DNA of 64,000 bases from Polynucleobacter parvulilacunae (GTDB taxonomy: Bacteria > Pseudomonadota > Gammaproteobacteria > Burkholderiales > Burkholderiaceae), in NCBI RefSeq assembly GCF_018881715.1, contig NZ_JACVPW010000013.1:186001-250000 (forward strand), written 5' to 3'. The translations under genes were made by a program, and so were the position numbers. The notes under the pieces are model-generated. The model was not told where the DNA came from. It made no database searches and was given only the letters and a program-made list of their open reading frames with translations. This document shows positions 1 through 8,056 of this stretch, one piece after another. Position 1 is the stretch's first letter. Every line of letters starts with the position of its first letter.

Positions 1-1095
1 CAGAACGGTGAGAATTCAATGGCGGCCGTTATTAAGGCGTCAGGCTTAAAGGCCGATCAATGTGATGTTTACAAAATTAATATTGGCGGAGGCTTTGGTC
101 GTCGCGGCTCTCACCAAGATTACGCTACACAAGCGGTATTGATTGCAAAACAGATGCCTGGAACACCAATTAAATTGATGTGGACTCGCGAAGAGGATAT
201 GACTCAAGGTCGATACCACCCCGTCATGATGGGTAAGCTCACTGGTGCATTCGATGAAAAGAAAAACCTTTTAGGCGTTCATATGCGACTCTCTGGCCAG
301 TCCATTTTGGCGTCAACCAGCCCATCAACTTTGGATGCCAATAAAGGTTTGGATCCCGAAGTGTTCCAGGGATTGGATTCTGAGGGACAACATGCATTCA
401 CATATAACTTCCCTAATTTGCTCATTGATCATGCAATGCGTAACACCCACGTGCCACCAGGATTTTGGCGTGGCGTTAATGTGAATCAAAACGGCATCTT
501 CGTTGAAACCTTTATGGATGAAATGGCTGATTACGTAGGCAAAGACCCGCTTGCCTTCCGTTTGCAGTATCTTTCAAATCATCCGCGGGCTGCAGCAGTT
601 CTAAATGCGGTAGCAAAAGGGATTGGATGGGATAAGCCGGCTCCAGCTGGTGTACATCGCGGAATCGCACAGATGCATTCCTATGGTAGCTATGCCGCTG
701 CAGCATGTGAGCTTTCTGTAAAGGATGGCAAGGAAGTTAAAATCCATCGCTTTGTAGCGGCAATTGATCCAGGATATGTCGTAAATCCTGCTCAGGTCGA
801 GCGTCAAACCTCTGGCTCATTTGTGTTTGGTTTGTCAGCTCTATTTGAAGAGCAGATTACCATTAAGGATGGCCGAGTGGAGCAAAAGAATTTTAATGAC
901 TTTAACTCCTTGCGCTTAGCCCAAATGCCTAAGGTGGAGACTATTCTCATTCAAGGTGGCGGCAAAGAGTGGGGTGGTGTAGGGGAGCCTACGATTGCTG
1001 TCGCTGCCCCTGCCGTTCTGAATGCTTTCTACCGCGCAACTGGTAAGCGTATTCGTACTATCCCATTGAAAAATAGCGGTATTACTTTGGTTTAA
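1..1095 (+). CDS. Molybdopterin-binding hydroxylase large subunit (IorB/xanthine dehydrogenase family), 3' part
   Basis: The reading frame is open from base 1, so the gene begins upstream and only the last 364 codons are here. The product belongs to the molybdenum hydroxylases that oxidise heterocycles or aldehydes at a Mo-pterin centre. Visible are the glycine-rich cofactor motif NIGGGFGRR near the left end and the C-terminal KEWGGVGEPT block with the conserved Glu, followed by the usual PAVLNAFYRATGKR ending. The overall style resembles isoquinoline 1-oxidoreductase beta subunits, which are often Tat-exported; that part is not visible. The substrate is unknown. Its position beside exported purine enzymes makes hypoxanthine or xanthine a candidate, which is inference only. 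A strong hairpin terminator lies 33 bases after the stop. Confidence 0.85.
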   Translation, partial: QNGENSMAAVIKASGLKADQCDVYKINIGGGFGRRGSHQDYATQAVLIAKQMPGTPIKLMWTREEDMTQGRYHPVMMGKLTGAFDEKKNLLGVHMRLSGQSILASTSPSTLDANKGLDPEVFQGLDSEGQHAFTYNFPNLLIDHAMRNTHVPPGFWRGVNVNQNGIFVETFMDEMADYVGKDPLAFRLQYLSNHPRAAAVLNAVAKGIGWDKPAPAGVHRGIAQMHSYGSYAAAACELSVKDGKEVKIHRFVAAIDPGYVVNPAQVERQTSGSFVFGLSALFEEQITIKDGRVEQKNFNDFNSLRLAQMPKVETILIQGGGKEWGGVGEPTIAVAAPAVLNAFYRATGKRIRTIPLKNSGITLV

Positions 1096-1128
1096 TGCGC
1101 TAAAGAAGTGCCCAGTATTTTTGATATC

Positions 1129-1161
1129 AATCCACCCAATGCATTATTGGGTGGATTTTTT
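1129..1161 (+). terminator. Rho-independent terminator between hydroxylase and nuclease genes
   Basis: Perfect 12-bp stem (AATCCACCCAAT with ATTGGGTGGATT), 5-base loop and a run of six T. It ends only 20 bases before the start codon of the next gene, leaving no room for a separate promoter after it. The nuclease must therefore depend on read-through or on a promoter embedded in the hairpin region. Confidence 0.85.
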
Positions 1162-1180
1162 ACATCCTAGAAGGAGTGTT

Positions 1181-2041
1181 ATGCCCACAGTCAGTCAATA
1201 TAAAAAACTAGTCCTAAGTATTGGAGTGGTAGTTGGTGCTCTCTCTACATCAGCATTGGCATGGGGTCCAACTGGTCACCAGACTACTGGCTATATTGCT
1301 CAGTCGCTATTAACGCCTGAAGTACAGATTCGCTTAAATGAAATTATGCCTGCTGCTGATTTGGGGCAAGTAGCTACATGGATGGATGATGAGCGCTTAA
1401 ATTTGAAGAAAACCATTCCGGATTCTGCTCAATGGCATTTTTATAATCTGCCAGTTTGTGACAACAAACCCAAGAAAGACCTTTGCAAAAATAATAATTG
1501 CGCAATTTACCGGATTGATGAGTATTCACAAGTCTTGGCTGATCCAAAAGCCAGCAAGGAAGACAAAATATTTGCTGTTCGCGTCATTGTTCATGTTGTG
1601 GGCGACCTACATCAACCCTTGCACGCTGGGGATAATGGCGACAGGGGTGGTAACCAGCTTAAGGTGGGTGAGCATACAAACCTTCATTCCACTTGGGATA
1701 AGGCCTATGTTCAAAAGATGGCTAGAGGCAAAACATCCAAGGAGTTTGCTCAGGAAATTAGAGACAGAAATGCCGATAAGATTGAGATTTGGCAGGCGGG
1801 TGACGCGCTAAATTGGGCGAATGAATCCAATCAAGCAGCAAGATCAGTAGCCTATGGCCAGCTTCCCAACTTTTCATGTGATGTTGTTTATCTACATGTC
1901 GACTCGCCATCAAAGTCATATGAATATAAAGCGCAGAAGGTGATCGAGCAGCGCCTTGCTATGGCTGGATCTAGAATTGCTTTTGTGCTCAACACTGCGC
2001 TAAAAAAACCAAAAACAGTGCAATCAACTGAAGCTAAGTAA
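1181..2041 (+). CDS. Exported S1/P1-type nuclease
   Basis: Zn-dependent nuclease/3'-nucleotidase that degrades single-stranded nucleic acid, acting in the periplasm or outside. The ATG at 1181 is chosen because AAGGAG lies 5 bases before it; the longer frame from a TTG at 1121 starts inside a terminator. Residues 1-27 form a signal peptide ending ALA. Cleavage puts Trp28 at the mature N-terminus and His33 at mature position 6, exactly as in P1 and S1, where the N-terminal Trp and His6 bind zinc. Further family ligands are seen in WHFYNLP, HVVGDLHQPLHAG and NLHSTWD. The length (286 aa) is normal. It heads the run of exported nucleotide-degrading genes. Confidence 0.93.
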   Translation: MPTVSQYKKLVLSIGVVVGALSTSALAWGPTGHQTTGYIAQSLLTPEVQIRLNEIMPAADLGQVATWMDDERLNLKKTIPDSAQWHFYNLPVCDNKPKKDLCKNNNCAIYRIDEYSQVLADPKASKEDKIFAVRVIVHVVGDLHQPLHAGDNGDRGGNQLKVGEHTNLHSTWDKAYVQKMARGKTSKEFAQEIRDRNADKIEIWQAGDALNWANESNQAARSVAYGQLPNFSCDVVYLHVDSPSKSYEYKAQKVIEQRLAMAGSRIAFVLNTALKKPKTVQSTEAK

Positions 2042-2071
2042 AAAAGAGGTAAAGCTAATAAGAGGGAAAAG

Positions 2072-2099
2072 AAAAGGGCATCCGAAGATGCCCTTTTTT
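2072..2099. terminator. Bidirectional terminator between nuclease and apyrase genes
   Basis: Stem AAAAGGGCATC with GATGCCCTTTT, loop CGAA, and T runs on both strands. It sits between the convergent 3' ends at 2041 and 2130 and can serve both. Confidence 0.85.
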
Positions 2100-2129
2100 A
2101 ATGTCTGAGGTTAATTTTGGAGTTAATTA

Positions 2130-3734
2130 TTAATTTGCGTATTTCAAGAGCAAATAACCGCGAGTCCAGGTGAGGGTTTTGCCTGCAGCAGATGGCGGAA
2201 TTACACCTTGGAATGTTGCAGATGAATTATTTGTAAACAAACCATTGCTGCCCCATAGGAATGTATTCATGTAGGTAGCTTGAGCGCAATTGGCCTGATC
2301 TCTTGTTTTCGAGCTATTTTCTGGCACAGCACATGTTGTTTGTAAAGTAGACTGGAACGTTGCAGGGTTAATTGCTGTCGGAGAGTCAAGATTAAGGAAA
2401 TTTGCGGAGAAATAAAATCCATCAACTCCAACGAATGGCGCAGTGCTACGATTTACTGCAGATTTAAGAGTTGCCATAGTTGCTGTCGCCCCTAGATTAT
2501 CGGTGCCATCATTATTTCTGGCAAGGGATGTCACCTGATTTATGATAGTGTTAAATTTAGTTGTGCAGGTGTTGAAAATATATCCAGCCGTATTATTGGC
2601 TAGCAAACTAAGGTTAGCAGGAAGTAATACTTGCCAATCCGATAGTCCAACGCTAGTTGTAATCCAGGTGCTTGATGGGTAGAGGGCTATGCCACTGGTT
2701 TCAGCACTGTTAGCTGGAGTGGCACCGCTGGTATAGCATTCTGCGCCACCGTTAAAGCTGCCGGTACCATATCCTTGGGCGCGAACATATTTGCGAGCAT
2801 CATCCCCACCAAAGCCAAGAAAAGTTTTGCTATATACGCTAAATGTTTTCCCGTTGATTTTTACTGGATATGTATTGGTAGCGTCGCTTGTAGGCGTACC
2901 CGCAGCAAGTGGAAAAGCAATCTGCATTGATGAGCCTCCAACTTCAAAGTCGCCAACAGGGCTCTGCATGACTGTGGTTGATGCTGGGTTATTGAAAATA
3001 TTGTTATACAGATCGTTTAAGTTAGTCCAGGTCCATACACCCTCTTCGCTGTTGCCGTTAATGGTTTTATACTCACCTGTATCAAAGCTCATGCTCACAG
3101 CATACGCTTTAATCTTTGCGTAAAAAGCGGTAATTTGTTCGGTTGTAAATGTCCCGCCATTGCGTTTATCTTCTGTGCGCATACCTGCGGTTGCGAAAAG
3201 TTCAGTCTTGATTTGGGGGCGTGCGATGCCATATTTTGTGAGGTCTGGATTTAAGGCATTTAGGAGTGGCTGAATAACGCATGGACCCACATCATTTTGA
3301 CCGAGAAAAACAACCGTCTTAGCGCCGTCGCTATCAGTTTGGTCAACTCCTCCGTTGCATCCGTCTGGCCTAACTCCGCCAGGAAGTACATTTACCAATC
3401 TACCTGTCTTGCTATCATATTCTGTTAAGGTGATCATTCCTCCTTTGCTTGTGCCATTTCCCCCTAGGAAATCGTTAATCCCATCATCGCCATATTTAAT
3501 CGGGCCATCCAGCAATGTAATTTCTGGGTACCCGCCATTTCCTGGGATAACTTTGTAAAGCGAAACGCGTGTTCCACTACTGCCGGCATCAAAAATAGCT
3601 GTGTATACCGGCCCTGTATTGGCAGCGGCTCCTGAAGAGCCCGAGCTTCCGCCGCATGCTACAAGTGCTGTAATTGAAGCGCTGACAATCGCGCCAATAA
3701 ATAGTCTTTTCCAAGAGTGTTTAATAGGTTTCAT
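2130..3734 (-). CDS. GDA1/CD39-family apyrase, predicted lipoprotein
   Basis: Nucleoside tri/diphosphatase of the NTPDase (CD39) family, which splits NTP and NDP to NMP outside the cytoplasm. Residues 1-27 are a lipoprotein signal with lipobox LVAC (Cys27), followed by a Gly/Ser linker. The apyrase conserved regions appear in order: IFDAGSSGTR (48-56), the phosphate-binding loop; LFATAGMRT; GNSEEGVWTW with the expected catalytic Glu; and GDFEVGGSSMQIAF. The length of 534 aa fits the family. CD39-type enzymes are typical of eukaryotes and uncommon in bacteria (Legionella has known examples). The gene is monocistronic with its own bidirectional terminator. Whether the anchor faces the periplasm or the cell surface cannot be told. 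Confidence 0.92.
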   Translation of the reverse strand: MKPIKHSWKRLFIGAIVSASITALVACGGSSGSSGAAANTGPVYTAIFDAGSSGTRVSLYKVIPGNGGYPEITLLDGPIKYGDDGINDFLGGNGTSKGGMITLTEYDSKTGRLVNVLPGGVRPDGCNGGVDQTDSDGAKTVVFLGQNDVGPCVIQPLLNALNPDLTKYGIARPQIKTELFATAGMRTEDKRNGGTFTTEQITAFYAKIKAYAVSMSFDTGEYKTINGNSEEGVWTWTNLNDLYNNIFNNPASTTVMQSPVGDFEVGGSSMQIAFPLAAGTPTSDATNTYPVKINGKTFSVYSKTFLGFGGDDARKYVRAQGYGTGSFNGGAECYTSGATPANSAETSGIALYPSSTWITTSVGLSDWQVLLPANLSLLANNTAGYIFNTCTTKFNTIINQVTSLARNNDGTDNLGATATMATLKSAVNRSTAPFVGVDGFYFSANFLNLDSPTAINPATFQSTLQTTCAVPENSSKTRDQANCAQATYMNTFLWGSNGLFTNNSSATFQGVIPPSAAGKTLTWTRGYLLLKYAN

Positions 3735-3860
3735 ATGATTTAAATGGTTTCGTATCTACGTTAAGGCTGCTAAAAAATTGCCATCCAATTTTAGAATAGT
3801 TGTCATATTTATATTCCGACAAATACTGACAATACGGCCCATTTATCAATTGAATGAAAT

Positions 3861-3891
3861 TAAAAAAGCCACCCAGAGGTGGCTAGTTTTT
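3861..3891 (-). terminator. Terminator downstream of nucleoside hydrolase gene
   Basis: Stem AGCCACC with GGTGGCT around a 4-base loop. On the minus strand it is followed by a run of six T. It lies 16 bases past the stop of the gene ending at 3907, and T-rich sequence on the plus side could also make it work in the other direction. Confidence 0.75.
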
Positions 3892-3906
3892 ATAAGTGGT
3901 ACTTCT

Positions 3907-4899
3907 TTACTTATTATTTAAATTAACAGCATCTGTCCACATCTTCTGCATTACGGCAGGCGAAGGAGTTGGCTCCATGTGTCCGGCATTTAAGTGAAAT
4001 GCCTGTGGATGTAGCATATATAGTGCGGCCAATTGATCCCATAGTCTTGATTGATTACCGTTGGTGAGATATTCCAAGCGCCAATAATTCTGATTTGACA
4101 TTAAGGCTGCCTTGAGGGTGCCTGGTAGGCCATAACTATCGAGGCCATCAACCATCTGAATAGTAGGGCTGTAGGGCGGTTTTGCATCACGAGGTACATC
4201 AACCCAAACTGGATTTAACCCTTTCATCTGTTCGAAGGCTGTTTTACAACTTTCAATATCGTATTCACAGTTAAATGAGAGTCTGGGTTTATCACCGTAT
4301 TTATCACTGATATAAGGGCGGCCTTGCATCACAATTGATGTTACGCGATCACGAATCGCTGGGCTGTATTCAACAAAGGAGGTGAATGCGCCAATAATTA
4401 AAATGGAGATTGATTTACAGCCTGCCAAGGATTTCGTAACTTCAGCAGTGTAATTGCGTTTAGCCTTCACATTTGGGGTTAATGGTTTAGAGAGCAAGTC
4501 ATTTGAACGTTGCATTGCGGTTCGCATATCTTGTAACCATGGCCATTTTTTGGTGTCACGCGTACCTGGGTATGAGGCGCCAACAATTACAGGTGGAGAT
4601 TGCTGTCCAGGCTCAGCTATAAAGCGAGAAAGGGCTGATGCACCTTGTGGCGCCAGTGTGTAGCCTTCAGAAAGAATCATTGCCCTTACATTGAGACTAC
4701 CGGTAACCACTGGAATGGCCATCATGTCATCAATATCAAAGTCGGTATCAATGAGAACGCAAGCCTCTTCTGTAGGAGGCACCTTGTTGTTTGATGTAAT
4801 TTGGGTTGAGGTGGTTTGTGTTGCACAAGCGCTAAGCGCCAACAAAACAAAGGTCGCAAACTGAATGCGCATTGATGAGAAAAATACAGCTTTGGACAT
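3907..4899 (-). CDS. Nucleoside hydrolase-like lipoprotein
   Basis: Belongs to the inosine-uridine nucleoside N-ribohydrolase fold, which splits nucleosides into base and ribose. The signal segment ends in lipobox LSAC (Cys25), so the enzyme should sit in the envelope. The Ca/ribose motif is DTDFDIDD at residues 51-58, matching the family's DxDxxxDD. Near the C-terminus, LWDQLAALYMLHP corresponds to the second metal-binding block, with the Asp kept but Trp where purine-type family members have His. That could change specificity or activity. The start at 4899 is preferred over the internal ATG (Met10) because AAGG lies upstream. It is divergent from the adenosine deaminase gene, with a 177-bp shared upstream region. 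Confidence 0.85.
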   Translation of the reverse strand: MSKAVFFSSMRIQFATFVLLALSACATQTTSTQITSNNKVPPTEEACVLIDTDFDIDDMMAIPVVTGSLNVRAMILSEGYTLAPQGASALSRFIAEPGQQSPPVIVGASYPGTRDTKKWPWLQDMRTAMQRSNDLLSKPLTPNVKAKRNYTAEVTKSLAGCKSISILIIGAFTSFVEYSPAIRDRVTSIVMQGRPYISDKYGDKPRLSFNCEYDIESCKTAFEQMKGLNPVWVDVPRDAKPPYSPTIQMVDGLDSYGLPGTLKAALMSNQNYWRLEYLTNGNQSRLWDQLAALYMLHPQAFHLNAGHMEPTPSPAVMQKMWTDAVNLNNK

Positions 4900-5076
4900 T
4901 TTTTAGCCTTAAAAATAGGGTAAATAAAAGGTAATTGGCTAGATTCTATTTCATTCCCAGAGGAAAATACTTTGTTTTACATTTAGTAAGAATTTGTCGG
5001 ATTTGATGGTCCAAACTAAGTTCTCAATAGCTCATAATTGTGGTCATATTAATTCATTGCATCAATAGGACCTCGC

Positions 5077-6609
5077 GTGAAAAAACTGGCTATTCATACA
5101 TTTAACTTTCTAACGCTACTCTGCTTGTCTTTAGCCGTTTCAGCCCAATCATCAAATCCAGCAGCCCGTTGGTTTGATGCTCATAAAGAGAGACCTCAAA
5201 TGGTGCGGCAGTTTTTGCAGCTAATGCCTAAAGGCGCTGATGTTCATACCCATTTATCCGGCGCTGTTTATGCGGAAACCTATTTAGACATTGCCAAAAA
5301 AGAAAACTATTGTCTTGATGATGACACTTATAAGATTTCCGCTTCCCCGTGTAAAGAGGGGTCCGGGGATTTTTCTGCGAAACAGTTAGCCAAAGTTGAG
5401 AGAGAGAAGGCGATTGATCGTTATTCCGCTCGAAATATTGAATTTGCCAATAGACCGGGCCACGATCATTTTTTTGAGAGCTTTGGATTATTTAAGGCCA
5501 TATCCTCGAATAATGATTATCAAGCGATCATGATTGCAGAGGTGGCTAATCGTGCTGCCTCACAAAATATTCAGTTATTAGAGCTAATGATCTCAATACA
5601 GTCTAAAGGTATCAAGCGTTTAGGTGCCGATATGAAGTGGGGTGTTAACCAAAATTTTCAAGAAGGTCGTCAATGGATGTTGCAGAACGGTCTAGGGAAT
5701 CTTGTGGAGGCCGGCAAAAAGGACTTAGACGATATCGAGGCTGCATCACGTAAGTTGATGAATTGCGGAACAGCAATGGCTCAAGGTGGTTGTGATGTGA
5801 AGGTGCGCTTTTTAGTTCAAACAACCAGGAATGGCGCCCCAAACCAAGTGTTTGCGCAGCTGACCTATGCGTTTGAATTGGCTAAGGCTGATCCAAGAGT
5901 CCTGGGAATCAATTTGGTTTCTCCCGAAGATACTCCCAATGCTTTGCGTGACTACAGCTTGCAGATGAGCATGATTCAATACTTGTCCGGAATTTCTCCA
6001 CAAGTGAAGATTGCTTTGCATGCTGGAGAGCTTGCTTTTGGTGATGTTCCTCCGCAGAATTTACGCAATCATATTACTGATGCAGTAAAAATTGCTGGAG
6101 CAAGTCGCATTGGGCATGGCGTAGATATTGGTTATGAAGATGGCGCTATTGAGACTTTGAAATACATGAAGCAGAAAGGTGTGGCGGTTGAGATCTGCCT
6201 CACCAGTAACGATGTTATTTTGAACGTTAAGGGAAAGGATTCCCCACTCAAGGACTATATGGCGGCTGGAGTGCCCGTTATTCTGGCTTCAGATGATGAG
6301 GGTATTTCCCGAATTGATTTAACCAATGAATATGTTCGCGCAGCGGTAGAGCAGGGTTTGAGTTACGCTCAGTTAAAGCAGATTTCTCGCAATAGTTTGA
6401 CCTGGAGTTTTTTGCCTGGTTCGAATTTGTGGGGGATCCCAGAGAAAGCTCAGCTAGTAGCTCCATGTCGGAGCGATACCCCTGGTAGCGAGAAAGTTTC
6501 AGGTGGATGCAGTCAATTCTTGGCAAGTAGCGAAAAGGCAGCTGCACAATGGCATCTTGAGGCTGCGCTGCAAGCTTTTGAGAAACTTCCAGAGTGGACC
6601 AGTAAATAA
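5077..6609 (+). CDS. Exported adenosine deaminase (ADGF-like)
   Basis: Zn-dependent deaminase converting adenosine to inosine. A signal peptide (residues 1-23, ending VSA) precedes the enzyme, unlike cytosolic Add. Amidohydrolase motifs in order: HTH at residues 57-59 in KGADVHTHLSGA, KIALHAGE with the third His and catalytic Glu, SRIGHGVDI, VEICLTSND, and VILASDDEGI with the DD pair. At 510 aa it is longer than cytosolic Add and closer to the secreted ADGF/CECR1 type; an insert after residue 80 holds several Cys that might form disulfides. The start is GTG at 5077 with TAGGA upstream. The next gene starts 17 bases after the stop, so the two deaminases are probably cotranscribed. Confidence 0.9.
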   Translation: MKKLAIHTFNFLTLLCLSLAVSAQSSNPAARWFDAHKERPQMVRQFLQLMPKGADVHTHLSGAVYAETYLDIAKKENYCLDDDTYKISASPCKEGSGDFSAKQLAKVEREKAIDRYSARNIEFANRPGHDHFFESFGLFKAISSNNDYQAIMIAEVANRAASQNIQLLELMISIQSKGIKRLGADMKWGVNQNFQEGRQWMLQNGLGNLVEAGKKDLDDIEAASRKLMNCGTAMAQGGCDVKVRFLVQTTRNGAPNQVFAQLTYAFELAKADPRVLGINLVSPEDTPNALRDYSLQMSMIQYLSGISPQVKIALHAGELAFGDVPPQNLRNHITDAVKIAGASRIGHGVDIGYEDGAIETLKYMKQKGVAVEICLTSNDVILNVKGKDSPLKDYMAAGVPVILASDDEGISRIDLTNEYVRAAVEQGLSYAQLKQISRNSLTWSFLPGSNLWGIPEKAQLVAPCRSDTPGSEKVSGGCSQFLASSEKAAAQWHLEAALQAFEKLPEWTSK

Positions 6610-6626
6610 AAGATAGCTATATAAAG

Positions 6627-7997
6627 ATGAATAGATTCTCGCTGGCCATACTTTGTTTTTTCCTGGGAATCATTCCCGCTCACGCGGGCGACGCAATGGG
6701 TTACAGGGGAGGGGTTTTATATTTCACCGATAACCCTGCTAAAACACAAGATGCTTATCGATATTTTGAGGATGGTGTTTTATATGTAGAAGGCGGTAGG
6801 GTTTTAGAGGCTGGAAACTATAAGGATTTAAGGTCTAAGTACGGCACCGCTAGAATCGTTGATTATTCAGGACGTCTAATCATTCCTGGTTTTATCGATA
6901 CACATGTGCATTACCCGCAATCCGAGATGATGGCGGCATATGGGGATCAATTATTAGATTGGTTAAATAACTATACCTTTCCAACGGAGCGTCAATTTTC
7001 CGATCCTGCACACGCTTCTAAAATCGCCAAATTATTTCTTGATCAAGCTATTTCTAATGGCACCACTACAGCATTAGTTTTCGCAACGGTGAGCCCAGTA
7101 TCGGTAGATGCATTCTTCGCGGAATCGGAAAAGCGTAATTTACGTATGATTTCCGGAAAAGTTTTAATGGATCGCAATGCGCCCGACTACTTGATAGACA
7201 CGCCGAAATCGGGATATATGCAGAGTAAGGCGCTGATTGAGAAATGGCATAACAAGGGCAGGCTTTCGTATGCGGTAACGCCTCGTTTCGTACCTACCTC
7301 ATCACCCGAGCAATTAGCGCTAGCCGGTAAATTAGCAAATGATTATCCGGGCGTTTATGTTCATACCCATGTTGCTGAAAACAAGGCTGAAGTAGCTTGG
7401 GTTCAGGAGCTTTTCCCGGAAAGAAGAAGCTATTTAGATGTTTATGATCATTATGGTTTGGTGACGAGCCATTCTATTTTTGCTCATGGTATATATCTAA
7501 ATCAGCAGGATATGTCTGTGCTGTCAAACAAGGGCGGCTCCATCGCGTTTTGTCCAACCTCTAACTTATTTTTAGGCAGTGGATTATTTAATCTTGCCGC
7601 CGCAAATCGGGCCAATGTCAAAGTGGGTCTAGGAACCGATATTGGGGCAGGAACAAGCCTTTCCATTCTCGAGACTATGAACGAGGCCTATAAGGCTACA
7701 CAGTTACGCAAAGCATTTGCGGACGACCCATCCTCAGTTAAGCCCCTAGATCCCATGCAGTCACTTTATTTGGCCACCTTGGGTGGCGCTAGGGCACTTT
7801 CTCTTGACGATAAAATTGGATGGTTTAAACCAGGAATGGAGGCCGATTTTTTGGTTTTGGGATCAGGTGTGACGCCTTTGCTCGATGCCCGTGTGAAAAA
7901 CTCTGCCACCATAGCCGACAAAGTTTTTGCCTTTGAAATTATGGGGGATGATCGCTCTGTTGAGCATGTCTACATTATGGGTATTAAGGCAAAGTAA
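6627..7997 (+). CDS. guaD: Exported guanine deaminase
   Basis: Converts guanine to xanthine. The body is a classical GuaD amidohydrolase: PGFIDTHVHYPQ with metal ligands His93 and His95, VTPRFVP, HTHVAEN, HSIFAHGIYL, CPTSNLFLGSGLF and GLGTDIGAGTS. What is unusual is an N-terminal signal peptide (residues 1-20, ending AHA) ahead of the usual start of the fold; GuaD is normally cytosolic. The ATG at 6627 is 17 bases after the adenosine deaminase stop, with only a weak ribosome site, which suggests translational coupling. Together the two genes would turn adenosine and guanine into inosine and xanthine outside the cytoplasm. Confidence 0.93.
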   Translation: MNRFSLAILCFFLGIIPAHAGDAMGYRGGVLYFTDNPAKTQDAYRYFEDGVLYVEGGRVLEAGNYKDLRSKYGTARIVDYSGRLIIPGFIDTHVHYPQSEMMAAYGDQLLDWLNNYTFPTERQFSDPAHASKIAKLFLDQAISNGTTTALVFATVSPVSVDAFFAESEKRNLRMISGKVLMDRNAPDYLIDTPKSGYMQSKALIEKWHNKGRLSYAVTPRFVPTSSPEQLALAGKLANDYPGVYVHTHVAENKAEVAWVQELFPERRSYLDVYDHYGLVTSHSIFAHGIYLNQQDMSVLSNKGGSIAFCPTSNLFLGSGLFNLAAANRANVKVGLGTDIGAGTSLSILETMNEAYKATQLRKAFADDPSSVKPLDPMQSLYLATLGGARALSLDDKIGWFKPGMEADFLVLGSGVTPLLDARVKNSATIADKVFAFEIMGDDRSVEHVYIMGIKAK

Positions 7998-8056
7998 GGT
8001 GCCAGTAATCTAGATATAAAGGCTGGTCAATATCATGGGAAAATAGTTGTCTATAT

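Noticed and set aside
1121..1180. TTG start giving 20 extra N-terminal residues to the S1/P1 nuclease
   Set aside because: The segment lies in a terminator hairpin, has no ribosome site, and would spoil the signal peptide; ATG 1181 has AAGGAG and yields the correct mature Trp.
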